This document shows positions 8,994 to 17,900 of a DNA stretch of 64,000 nt, one piece after another. Under the pieces are notes generated by a model. The model searched no databases. It was not told where the DNA came from and saw nothing but the letters and a program-made list of their open reading frames with translations. The position numbers and the translations under genes are program-made. Location of the stretch: NCBI RefSeq assembly GCF_049675895.1, contig NZ_CP183834.1, positions 1,178,001 through 1,242,000 of the forward strand. Direction: 5' to 3'. Position 1 is the stretch's first letter; each line of letters begins with the position of its first letter. The stretch comes from Ampullimonas aquatilis (GTDB lineage Bacteria > Pseudomonadota > Gammaproteobacteria > Burkholderiales > Burkholderiaceae_D).

Positions 8994-9935
8994 TTGAAAG
9001 TCTTTTACAGCGATCATTTTGTCTTGCCATTACCTGTTGGACATCGTTTTCCGATGCTGAAGTATCGGATGTTGCGTGATCGTTTAAAGCAGGAAATACC
9101 GGCAATGGTGTTTGAAGAAGCCATTGCCGTTAGCGATGGTGTATTGGCGCTGGCTCATGACCCAGGTTATATCGATAGAGTGAATCAGGGCAAGCTCAGT
9201 GATGATGAAATTCGTTTAATTGGTTTCCCGTGGTCATTGGCTATGGTTGAGCGTTCACGCAGGTCGGCTGGCGCTACGGTGCAAGCATGCCGTCAGGCAA
9301 TACAAGACGGTGTCTCAGCTAATTTGGCTGGTGGCACCCACCACGCATTCAGGGATCGGGGCGAAGGTTTTTGTGTTTTTAATGATGCTGCAATCGCTGC
9401 ACGGCTGATGCAGACCGAATGGATCCAGCGAGTCGGGCAATCAAACCGTCAATCAAGCTGTAACGCTACCTTTAATGTGGCCATTATTGATCTGGATGTT
9501 CATCAGGGTAATGGGACAGCGGCAATTTTCAAAAATGATGAGAGCGTTTTTACGTTCTCTATTCATGGCGAACGAAATTATCCATTTGAAAAAGAATTCA
9601 GTGATATTGATATTGGCTTGCCAGATGAAACGGGTGATGCCATTTATTTGGCTGTCCTGGAAGAAAGATTGGCGCAGCTTTTTGAACGATTCAATCCCCA
9701 TTTGGTCATTTATCTGGCGGGCGCTGATCCATCGGAAAATGATCGTCTCGGGCGCCTCAAATTGACTAAGGAGGGTCTGAAAAAGCGTGATTTGACGGTA
9801 TTGACGCAAATGAAAGCGAGACAAATTCCGGTGGCAATTTGCATGGCTGGCGGTTATGCCAGATTGATTGACGACACGGTGGACATTCATTTCCAGACTC
9901 TTCAACTGGCGCATCAGTTTTTTGAGTCTGCCTAA
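8994..9935 (+). CDS. Histone-deacetylase-fold (HDAC/AcuC superfamily) hydrolase
   Basis: This zinc-dependent deacetylase-fold protein has 313 residues from the TTG at 8994. That start gives the family's usual N-terminus, LKVFYSDHFVLPLPVGHRFP; a TTG 39 bp upstream is also in frame. Family motifs are present: GGTHHAFRDRGEGFCVFND (catalytic His pair and following loop), IDLDVHQGNGT (zinc-binding Asp and His), LAGADPSENDRLG (third zinc ligand), and AGGYAR near the end (Gly-Gly-Tyr). All metal ligands are therefore intact. Substrate is unknown; related bacterial proteins act on acetylated lysines, polyamines or small amides. It stands alone between the phasin gene and pbpG. A second, only distantly similar member lies at 45118-46044. 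Confidence 0.88.
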   Translation: MKVFYSDHFVLPLPVGHRFPMLKYRMLRDRLKQEIPAMVFEEAIAVSDGVLALAHDPGYIDRVNQGKLSDDEIRLIGFPWSLAMVERSRRSAGATVQACRQAIQDGVSANLAGGTHHAFRDRGEGFCVFNDAAIAARLMQTEWIQRVGQSNRQSSCNATFNVAIIDLDVHQGNGTAAIFKNDESVFTFSIHGERNYPFEKEFSDIDIGLPDETGDAIYLAVLEERLAQLFERFNPHLVIYLAGADPSENDRLGRLKLTKEGLKKRDLTVLTQMKARQIPVAICMAGGYARLIDDTVDIHFQTLQLAHQFFESA

Positions 9936-10323
9936 ATACTCCTGCATTCATATCAGATCAGAAAATCGCATTTAAAGTTGGCTTTGTCTTCATTTGCTTT
10001 AATTCATGTGCTTGTGAATTTTTAATTACTGAAGCCGGGTCAAACCAGCGCAGGTGAAATATTCAACTAGAAAATTAAATAAGTGATCTATGTAATTCAT
10101 ATTGCTAATTTTTTTTGTTTTGATACACTCCCATGGAGTAAATAATTCCTGGAATGGCAGTTTTAATTGTTAATTTATTCCTATAACAGGTTACTGTTTT
10201 GCCAGGAGTTTGCAACAGATGTAACTTCCCGCTTTATTTGCTTTACACACAACGGGGCGGATCGAGATCATATGCTCTTTGCCGTTATTGTGGAGTGCAG
10301 CTATGCTTCAAGGATCATTAAGC
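9936..10323. other. Intergenic region ahead of pbpG
   Basis: A 388-bp AT-rich gap without a convincing ORF other than the possible 5' extension of pbpG. Short inverted repeats are visible: AACAG-GTTA-CTGTT at 10185-10198, and ACTCC-CAT-GGAGT near 10127-10139. Neither matches an operator I can name. Confidence 0.5.
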
Positions 10324-11418
10324 ATGTCTAAATTAATTTCTTCGCGTCTATTTTGCCAATCTGCGACTCTGTTTTTAACGGGTGTGTTACTGGCGACCGG
10401 AGTGCAAGCCAAGACGGTACGTATTGCTAAACCCGCATCTGGCAGTAATCACATCATCAAGTCAGCCTATAAAACGACACCAGTGACTGCCAAAATCGGC
10501 ATAGGACATATTGTTGCGACCAAGGTGACTCGCGAATCGTATAAAAAGGTCGTCATGGTGCATGGCCATGCACGAACCGTGACGGTATTGCGTGCCATTC
10601 CTGTTGCTGGTCTGATGATTGATCGGGAGCCTGCTACACCTAGCCTGGGGCATTTGATTGGTCTTGATCAAACAGAAGATCCGCTTGATCTGAAATCAAG
10701 TGCCGCGATTGTGATCGATCAGTCCAGTTCCAACGTGCTTTTGTCTAAAAATGCTGAAGCAGTCTTGCCTATTGCATCAATTACCAAACTGATGACTTCA
10801 CTGGTGGTGCTTGAAGCCAATCTGCCAATGGATGAAATGATTGAAATCACGGATTCTGATATTGATCTGGAAAAGGGTACTGGTTCACGATTGAAAGTGG
10901 GGGCCGAATTAAGTCGTTCCGACTTGTTGCATCTTGCCTTGATGGCTTCTGAAAATCGCGCAGCTTCTGCGTTGGGTAGAAGTTATCCAGGTGGCTTGTC
11001 GGCGTTTGTTCGAGCGATGAATGCCAAGGCAGCGTATCTTGGGATGACAGGTACACATTACGTGGATTCAAGCGGATTATCCAGTCAGAACGTTTCCACC
11101 GCACAAGATCTGGCAAAACTGGTTAGAGCGGCTTATCAGCAGTCAACGATTCGTGAGTTTTCTACGAGCAGCTCCTATTCGGTGACGGTGTCAGGCCGCC
11201 CCTTGTCATTTCACAGCACTAACGGTCTGGTAGCCAGTCCGGACTGGGATATTGGTTTACAGAAGACCGGCTATATTTCCGAAGCGGGTAAGTGCTTGGT
11301 GATGCAGGTGAGAATTGCTGGCAAGCAAGTCGTGATGGTATTGCTTGATTCGCTCGGTAAATATACTCGTTTGGGCGATGCTGCACGAATCAGAAAATGG
11401 TTGGAAAGCCAAGGCTAG
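10324..11418 (+). CDS. pbpG: D-alanyl-D-alanine endopeptidase (PBP7/PbpG-type)
   Basis: This low-molecular-weight penicillin-binding protein of the S11 peptidase family cleaves peptidoglycan cross-links in the periplasm. From the ATG at 10324 it has 364 residues. A Sec signal peptide runs to about residue 30 (FLTGVLLATGVQA). A linker of ~80 residues follows, then the peptidase domain. The three active-site motifs are in order: SITK (SxxK), SEN (SxN) and KTG. The stretch around SENRAASALG matches the endopeptidase subgroup. AAGGA lies nine bases ahead of 10324. An in-frame ATG at 10303 with GGAG seven bases upstream is an equally possible start that would only lengthen the signal peptide. The gene is monocistronic and ends in a terminator overlapping its stop codon. 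Confidence 0.92.
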   Translation: MSKLISSRLFCQSATLFLTGVLLATGVQAKTVRIAKPASGSNHIIKSAYKTTPVTAKIGIGHIVATKVTRESYKKVVMVHGHARTVTVLRAIPVAGLMIDREPATPSLGHLIGLDQTEDPLDLKSSAAIVIDQSSSNVLLSKNAEAVLPIASITKLMTSLVVLEANLPMDEMIEITDSDIDLEKGTGSRLKVGAELSRSDLLHLALMASENRAASALGRSYPGGLSAFVRAMNAKAAYLGMTGTHYVDSSGLSSQNVSTAQDLAKLVRAAYQQSTIREFSTSSSYSVTVSGRPLSFHSTNGLVASPDWDIGLQKTGYISEAGKCLVMQVRIAGKQVVMVLLDSLGKYTRLGDAARIRKWLESQG

Positions 11419-11434
11419 AGTGCCTTGGTTTTTT
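11405..11434 (+). terminator. Terminator at the pbpG stop codon
   Basis: CCAAGGC (11409-11415), loop TAGAGT containing the pbpG stop, GCCTTGG (11422-11428), then TTTTTT. It separates pbpG from the convergent iclR-family gene seven bases further on. Confidence 0.85.
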
Positions 11435-11440
11435 AATTGC

Positions 11441-12220
11441 TTATTTTGGTGCTTGTTTGTAGCCAAGTGCTGTTGAAATTTTCAGGGCTGATCGCTGTAG
11501 TTCTGACAGCCAGTCCTGCTGAAAACGGTCTGCTGGTGAAGAGATGGACAAGCCAGCAACCAGTCTGGTTGTATCATCAAAGATGCCAGCACCCATGCAC
11601 TTCACGCCAATCTCAAGTTCTTCATTGTCTCGGCCATAACCTTCCGTTTTGACAGCTTCCAGTTCTTCTTCCAACTTGGTGAAATTGGTAATACTGTTTT
11701 TGGTATGACCTGCCAGTCCCGTTCTGGTGGCATATGCCCGAATTCGATTCGGTTCATCATCGGCCAGGAACAATTTGCCGGTCGAAGTTAAATGCAGGGG
11801 AGCCCGGCCCCCAATGGCTCTGACAACTTGCATACCTGAGCGCTCGCTGTAGGCGCGCTCAATATAGACAATTTCATCGCCTTGACGTACCGATAGATTG
11901 ACCGTTTGACCCGTGAATTTGTGCAGATCACGCATTGTGCCGAGTGCCGCATCGCGTACAGAAAGCCGTTCCTTGACCAGATTGCCCAACTCAAGTAAGC
12001 GCATGCCAAGTCGGTAACTACCGGGTTCGGCACGATCAACGATTCGTCCGGAAACTAAATCATTCAAAATTCGGTGAGCTGTGGAGGGATGCAAGCCGCT
12101 TTCTTCAGAAAGTATTTTGAGGCTTACCGGATCTGCATGCCGAGACAGAATATCGAGCAGCAACATCAATCGTTCAATGACCTGAATACTGGTTTTGGAA
12201 TCTACTATTTCTTTACTCAT
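11441..12220 (-). CDS. IclR-family transcriptional regulator
   Basis: A 259-residue DNA-binding regulator. The N-terminal winged helix-turn-helix spans about residues 10-75 (IERLMLLLDILS...LSEESGLHPSTAHRILNDLV). It is joined by a helix to the IclR effector domain (about 85-255), with recognisable elements GRAPLHLTSTGKLFLA and GIFDDTTRLVAGLSISSP. Family members control carbon-source use, often aromatic-acid, glyoxylate or acetate pathways, through a small-molecule ligand in the C-terminal domain. No catabolic gene is adjacent, so the target is unknown. A perfect 14-bp palindrome 34 bp ahead of the start codon may be its own operator. Confidence 0.92.
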   Translation of the reverse strand: MSKEIVDSKTSIQVIERLMLLLDILSRHADPVSLKILSEESGLHPSTAHRILNDLVSGRIVDRAEPGSYRLGMRLLELGNLVKERLSVRDAALGTMRDLHKFTGQTVNLSVRQGDEIVYIERAYSERSGMQVVRAIGGRAPLHLTSTGKLFLADDEPNRIRAYATRTGLAGHTKNSITNFTKLEEELEAVKTEGYGRDNEELEIGVKCMGAGIFDDTTRLVAGLSISSPADRFQQDWLSELQRSALKISTALGYKQAPK

Positions 12221-12253
12221 TTCATGCCCTGCTTAAGTGTTCCGACAATGCCA

Positions 12254-12267
12254 AATAGCATGCTATT
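12254..12267. promoter_or_regulatory. 14-bp perfect palindrome upstream of the iclR-family gene
   Basis: AATAGCATGCTATT lies between 34 and 47 bp upstream of the regulator's start codon. Its position and symmetry suit an autoregulatory operator. A related sequence (CCAAATAGCAT followed by CTATTGGTG) occurs at 24699-24718 ahead of glnA. Confidence 0.4.
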
Positions 12268-12404
12268 AGTGGAGAGCTGAAAACGACTAATTAGCTTTAC
12301 GTGGTTCAGAACTTTTATTTTTTATATTGTGAAATATAACCGCAATTTTGTAAGCTGGTCAATATGACATGGAAAGTCTTATTGGAGATAGTTGAAATCA
12401 ATAG

Positions 12405-13202
12405 CTAAAATTTTGCAGTAACGCCGGTAAAAAACAGGACATCCGACTTCTTTTCATTGCCGGGAACCTGACCGCGGTATTTATGCAACAGACTGACCTG
12501 TAATCCCAGACCGCTGATCAGTTTACTGGTGACAGTCATCTCAAACAGGGAGCGATTGCCCTCACTACTGGTAACTTGAGGATAAATTGCCCAGCGTTGC
12601 CGAAAGATTGCTGAGTCGCTGAGTGTATAAGACCACTCATTGCCAATAAAACTCTCCATGCCTTTGTTGTCGGAGGCCACAATATTGTTTGTTACGGTAT
12701 AGGCTACGCCGCTATATATATCCAACTGGTTGCGCTCATTGCGGATGAGTCGATATCCCAAGCCCGGGCCGATTGAATAACGTGAAGTGAGATCCTTATA
12801 AAGGTCTCGCTCAAGATCAACAGCCAGCAAAGTAAACCAATTATCATCAAAGTTACGTTCATAACGGCCTGATAACAAGCCACTGTTGGCTGATTCAACA
12901 CCTTGGTTTTTGGCTCTAACAACTAAACCTCTGAGCAATAATTGGTCACGGTCGCGGGTTCGCAGTAAATCAACTTTCAAGGTTAATTGTGATGAGTTGG
13001 AATTACCGCGATTCAGACTCAAGCCACCACCAGCCGTACCAGTCCATTTACCTTTTTCACTGGCGGGAGTGATCGGCTTGAAGTAGGGAACGGTATTGTT
13101 GAGCGTTTGTTGGGCATATACCAAGCCGTTTGAGCCGATGTAGATGAGGCTAGTAAGAAAGAGGTGGCTTTTAAACGATATGAGCATGCGGATGTCCAGC
13201 AT
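12405..13202 (-). CDS. DUF481 family outer-membrane protein (YdiY-like)
   Basis: A 265-residue protein with a Sec signal peptide ending near VYA-QQTL. A predicted beta-barrel follows: alternating strands with aromatic ends, a final strand ending in a Phe (FTGVTAKF), and family hallmarks such as GGGLSLNRGNSNSSQLTL near the start. DUF481 proteins, known as salt-induced outer-membrane proteins in E. coli (YdiY), have no settled function. The ATG at 13202 has little ribosome-site support; an in-frame ATG at 13187 gives an equally good signal peptide. It lies 37 bp downstream of yggX on the same strand and may be the last gene of an argA-yggX unit. Confidence 0.85.
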   Translation of the reverse strand: MLDIRMLISFKSHLFLTSLIYIGSNGLVYAQQTLNNTVPYFKPITPASEKGKWTGTAGGGLSLNRGNSNSSQLTLKVDLLRTRDRDQLLLRGLVVRAKNQGVESANSGLLSGRYERNFDDNWFTLLAVDLERDLYKDLTSRYSIGPGLGYRLIRNERNQLDIYSGVAYTVTNNIVASDNKGMESFIGNEWSYTLSDSAIFRQRWAIYPQVTSSEGNRSLFEMTVTSKLISGLGLQVSLLHKYRGQVPGNEKKSDVLFFTGVTAKF

Positions 13203-13239
13203 AGCCAGGGCAGGCCATGCCAGTGATTAAAAGTAGGGA

Positions 13240-13515
13240 TTATTGAGCTGCTGGCGGTACATAGCCTTGGGCTGCATCGGCACCATCGCCGAAAAAATAA
13301 TTATCCATTTGCCGTGCCAGATACTGTCGTGCCTTGGCATCGGCCAGGTTGAGACGATTTTCATTGACCAGCATGGTTTGATGTTTCATCCATTCAGCCC
13401 AGGCTTCTTTGGATACATTTTCATAAATCTTTTTACCCAATTCACCAGGATACGGTGCGAAATCAAGCCCATCAGCGTCTTTATTCAATTTGATGCAATG
13501 TACGGTTCTTGCCAT
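13240..13515 (-). CDS. yggX: Fe(II)-trafficking / oxidative-damage-protection protein YggX
   Basis: A 91-residue small cytoplasmic protein, the usual length. It shows the family start MARTVHCIKL with the conserved Cys at residue 7. The central KEAWAEWMKHQTMLVNENRL and the ending ARQYLARQMDNYFFG are also typical. YggX protects iron-sulfur proteins against oxidative damage and helps keep iron available; in enterobacteria it is under SoxRS control. It lies 12 bp after argA, so the two are probably co-transcribed. The C-terminal extension DGADAAQGYVPP is typical of betaproteobacterial forms. Confidence in the family is high. Confidence 0.96.
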   Translation of the reverse strand: MARTVHCIKLNKDADGLDFAPYPGELGKKIYENVSKEAWAEWMKHQTMLVNENRLNLADAKARQYLARQMDNYFFGDGADAAQGYVPPAAQ

Positions 13516-13527
13516 GCTACTCTCCAG

Positions 13528-14910
13528 TTACAGTTTTTTGATTAATACTTGGGACTTGCGTTCCAGGCTATAGAATTTTTGTCGCTCATCAGGCAGATCA
13601 GTCACGCTGGCAGGAACAAAGCCCCGCTTGATAAACCAATGTGCGGTTCGTGTAGTGAGTACAAAAAGACGTTTCAGCCCAGCAGAACGAGCCCGCATTT
13701 CGATATGTTTTAACAGCTTTTCTCCATCGCCTGTACCTTGTGCTTCTGGTGCTACGGTCATACAGGCCAGTTCTCCGGTATCTGATCCAGGAAAACTATA
13801 TAAAGCCGCACAACCAAATAACACCCGGTCATGCTCAATGACTGAAAATTTGTCGATATCGCGCTCAACTGCGCCACGACCACGCCGAACCAAAGTACCA
13901 TCATTTTCCAATGGCTCAATCAGTTGGACGATGGCACCGACATCATCGATATCGGCTTCTCGTAACGACTCGATTTTTTCTTCCGAAATCATGGTGCCTA
14001 CGCCATCATGCAAGAATAGCTCCAGCAGCACGCTGCCATCGATATTGAACGGTATGATATGGGCGCGCCGCACGCCGGCACGAATCGCATCAATGGAAAA
14101 TTTGAGATAAAAAGCGTTATCAGTCAATAGAAAACCGGCAGTGAGTGCCCGTTGCGCGGCATCGACTGACATTTCTGCCTTGAAAACACCGTGCTCATCA
14201 GTAACACCCTCTGACTCAGTGATAAAGATGAGTTTTTCAGCGTTGAGCGCTATCGCCGCCTGAGCCGCCACATCTTCCATATTCAAGTTGAAAGCCTCGC
14301 CGGTTGGCGAAAATCCCAGTGGCGAGAGCAGCACAATGGCATTGGAGTCGAGTGCATGTCGAATGGCATCACTGGCGACCTTACGGACGATACCAGTATG
14401 GTCAAAATTAATACCATCCAGAATACCAACTGGACGGGCTGTAATAAAGTTGCCAGAAACGACACGAATGACAGCACCTGCCATGGGGGTATTGGGCAGT
14501 CCCTGGGAAAATGCGGCTTCGATATCAAGACGCAATTCACCGGCAGCTTCTTTCACGCATTCGAGGGCGGCGTCGTCGGTAATGCGTGTGCCATGCGAAT
14601 AACATGACTCTATTTTTCGCAATTCCAGCTGCTCTTCGACTTGCGGGCGCATTCCGTGGACAATGACAATACGCATTCCCAGCGCTTGTAGTAGCGACAA
14701 GTCAAAAGCCAGTCCATTGAGGCCACCCGCCTTGACCAATTCCCCACAAAAGGCAACCACAAAAGTTTTGCCCCGAAATGCGTGGATGTAGGGGGCAACC
14801 GTTCTTAGCCAGTCAACAAATTGACTATGCGTGATGTCGCCCTGCAATTGCTGGGATGAGTTATCGGTGCCCGTCTGAGGCAGAGATGAGGAAGCAGTAT
14901 CTTGATTCAT
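13528..14910 (-). CDS. argA: Amino-acid N-acetyltransferase (N-acetylglutamate synthase)
   Basis: This 460-residue enzyme acetylates glutamate with acetyl-CoA, the first step of arginine synthesis. An amino-acid-kinase-like domain (about residues 30-290) contains the stretch TFVVAFCGELVKAGGLNGLAFD and a nucleotide-fold segment GMRIVIVHGMRPQVEEQL. A GNAT acetyltransferase domain follows at about 305-445, with the acetyl-CoA loop seen as APEAQGTGDGEKLL. This is the classical ArgA layout, and the length suits the family (~445). The kinase-like domain is expected to bind arginine for feedback inhibition. Its start codon is on the opposite strand to the start region of hrpA; the two share the promoter region. 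Confidence 0.95.
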   Translation of the reverse strand: MNQDTASSSLPQTGTDNSSQQLQGDITHSQFVDWLRTVAPYIHAFRGKTFVVAFCGELVKAGGLNGLAFDLSLLQALGMRIVIVHGMRPQVEEQLELRKIESCYSHGTRITDDAALECVKEAAGELRLDIEAAFSQGLPNTPMAGAVIRVVSGNFITARPVGILDGINFDHTGIVRKVASDAIRHALDSNAIVLLSPLGFSPTGEAFNLNMEDVAAQAAIALNAEKLIFITESEGVTDEHGVFKAEMSVDAAQRALTAGFLLTDNAFYLKFSIDAIRAGVRRAHIIPFNIDGSVLLELFLHDGVGTMISEEKIESLREADIDDVGAIVQLIEPLENDGTLVRRGRGAVERDIDKFSVIEHDRVLFGCAALYSFPGSDTGELACMTVAPEAQGTGDGEKLLKHIEMRARSAGLKRLFVLTTRTAHWFIKRGFVPASVTDLPDERQKFYSLERKSQVLIKKL

Positions 14911-14961
14911 GAGCCGATTATAATTTCGAATTCGTTATTGCCAGTATTCCAGAAGAACTCT

Positions 14962-17900
14962 TTGTCCAATAAACCTTCAATTACGCCCAAGACGCCGATT
15001 GACACTGGCGAGCAGCTGCTCAATCAGCCTGTCGTCAAGCCGCCTGATACCAATCGCAATGTCGTGCATCATACTCGACGGCATGAATCAAAACAGCCGC
15101 AGGCACGACAGGCTCAGACTGGTAATCCGGCACGCCCCCTCAACAAGCCATCTCAATCTCAACGTGTGCCGGTTTTCAATCCTGTGCCGCCATTGAGTTT
15201 TCCCGAGGCGTTGCCAGTATCAGGTCGTCGCGATGAAATCGCTCGTGCTATCAATCAGAATCAGGTCGTGATTGTTTGTGGTGAGACGGGTTCTGGCAAG
15301 ACAACGCAGTTGCCCAAGATATGTCTCTTTATTGGACGCGGAGTAACCGGACTGATTGGTCACACTCAACCACGGCGGCTGGCAGCCAGTGCCACCGCTA
15401 AACGAATTGCTGAGGAACTGGGTACGCCCTTGGGTGAGAATGTTGGCTACAAGGTACGTTTTACCGATACCTTGAGCAAGGGTGCTGCCATCAAGTTGAT
15501 GACCGATGGCATCTTGTTGGCTGAAACCCAGCATGACCCATTATTGCGTGCCTATGACACCATCATTATCGATGAGGCACATGAGCGTAGTTTGAATATT
15601 GATTTTTTACTGGGTTATCTGAAAGAGCTATTGCCCAGAAGGCCGGATCTCAAGCTCATTATTACCTCGGCAACCATTGATTCACAACGCTTTGCTCAGC
15701 ACTTTGCCCAACATGGCAAGCCGGCACCGGTTTTTGAAGTATCGGGTCGGCTTTATCCGGTTGAAATGCGTTATCGCCCCTTTGATGAAGATAAGGATGA
15801 AGATGACAAAGCCTTGGACGTCTACGACGCCATTGCCGATGCAGTTGATGAGTTAAGCGGTGCAGGTCGCGGGGATATTCTGGTGTTTTTGCCAGGCGAG
15901 CGCGAGATTCGCGATGCGGCCGAAAAACTGCGGGGATCGGTTCGCCCGGGCACCGAAATTTTGCCCTTGTTTGCACGCTTGACTGCGCAGGAGCAAGAGC
16001 GGGTTTTTCATCCAAGTGGTGTCGGACAGCGGATAGTCTTGGCTACCAATGTGGCAGAAACGTCGCTGACCGTGCCAGGTATTCGTTATGTGATTGATAC
16101 CGGTCTGGCGCGTGTCAAACGCTACAGCTATCGTAACAAGGTTGAACAGTTGCAGGTCGAGCCTGTCAGTCAGGCCGCAGCCAATCAGCGGGCTGGGCGT
16201 TGTGGTCGGGTGGCAGACGGGATTTGTATCCGGCTTTATAGCGAGCTTGATTTCAAAGGGCGTGCGCCATTTACCGATCCGGAAATTTTGCGTTCTTCAC
16301 TGGCCCATGTCATTTTGTCGATGCAGTCCTTGCATCTGACCGATGTAGAGACTTTTCCTTTTATTGAAGCACCCAGCCCACGTGCGATAACGGATGGTTA
16401 TCAGCTTTTGCAAGAACTGGGTGCAATGGATGAGGCGCGTCAGCTTACCCACCTGGGTAGGCAGTTGGCCAAATTGCCTTTGGACCCAAGGGTCGGGCGT
16501 ATGCTGCTGGCCGCCAAGGAGCAACATTGCATCCATGAAATGCTGGTGATTGCCTCAGCACTGTCGGTGCAAGACCCACGTGAACGTCCGCTTGATAAAC
16601 AGGAAGCGGCAGATACGGCGCACAAGAAGTTTGCTGACGACAAATCGGAGTTTGTCAGCTGGCTAAAAATCTGGACGTGGCATGAAGGATTATTGAATGA
16701 TAAAAGTGACAAGGAATTAACCAATCGTCAGTTGCAGACCGAGTTGCGCAAGCATTTCATATCAAGCTCGCGTATGCGTGAGTGGCGCGATGTTTATAAG
16801 CAATTGCTGTCATTGGCGCAAGACCAGCAATGGTCACTCAATGATCGTCCTGCCAGTTATGAACAATTGCATTGCGCCTTGTTGACGGGCCTGTTGGGTA
16901 ATCTGGGGTTTAAAACCGAAGAAGGTGGTCAGTATCTCGGAGCGCGTGGCATTAAATTTCAAATATTTCCAGGTTCTGCACTGGCTAAAAAAGGCGGGCG
17001 CTGGATCATGGCGGCGGAGCTGACAGAAACCACACGACTTTATGCTCGTTGTATTGCCCAGATTCAACCCGAGTGGGTGGAAAAGGTGGCCAGGCATCTG
17101 CTCAAGACCTCATTGGCTGATCCGCATTGGGAGAAAAAGGCACAACAGGTCATCGCCTTGGAGCGAGCTACCTTATATAGTTTACCGATTTACCTGAACC
17201 GGCGTATTCATTACGCAACCCGTAATCTGGCACATGCACGAGAGTTGTTCATTCGTGAAGGTCTTGTCACGGGTGAGTTTGAAAGTCGCTTGGCGTTTTA
17301 TGCGCATAATCAAAAATTAATGGCCGAGATTGAACAGCTTGAACATAAGACCCGCCGGCCAGATGTGTTGGTTGATGAGGCCTTGATCTTTGCTTTTTAT
17401 GATGCGCATCTGCCAGCCGATATTGCTCATACGCATGGTCTTGAACACTGGTATGCGCAGGCCAGTAAACATCAACCTGATTTGCTCAAGTTGTCACGTG
17501 ATGATCTCATGCGCCACGAAGCGGCGGGTGTGACGTCGGACCAGTTTCCCAAGAGCATGGAGCATGCGGGTGTATTGATGTCATTGGCGTATCACTTTGA
17601 ACCAGGCAATGTGCGTGATGGTGTGACCTTGACGGTGCCCTTGTATGCGCTCAATCAGGTCAGTGTGACGCGCTGTGAGTGGCTGGTGCCTGGCATGCTC
17701 AAGGAAAAGGTGCAGTTGCTGCTCAAGTCTTTGCCGCAAAAATTACGTCGTCATCTGGTGCCGCTGCCTGATTATGCGCAAGGTTTTTGTGAGCGCAGCA
17801 TGCAAAGCAAGGCGCTACAAGACATGAGTCTGATTGATGCTTTGATCGCAGATGTGCGAGCGCAAACCACGCTCATGTTGAATTCTGCCGACTTCAAACT

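Noticed and set aside
14902..14961. Longest possible hrpA N-terminus
   Set aside because: The TTG at 14902 would overlap the argA start and lie upstream of the probable -10 box, so the later TTG was preferred.
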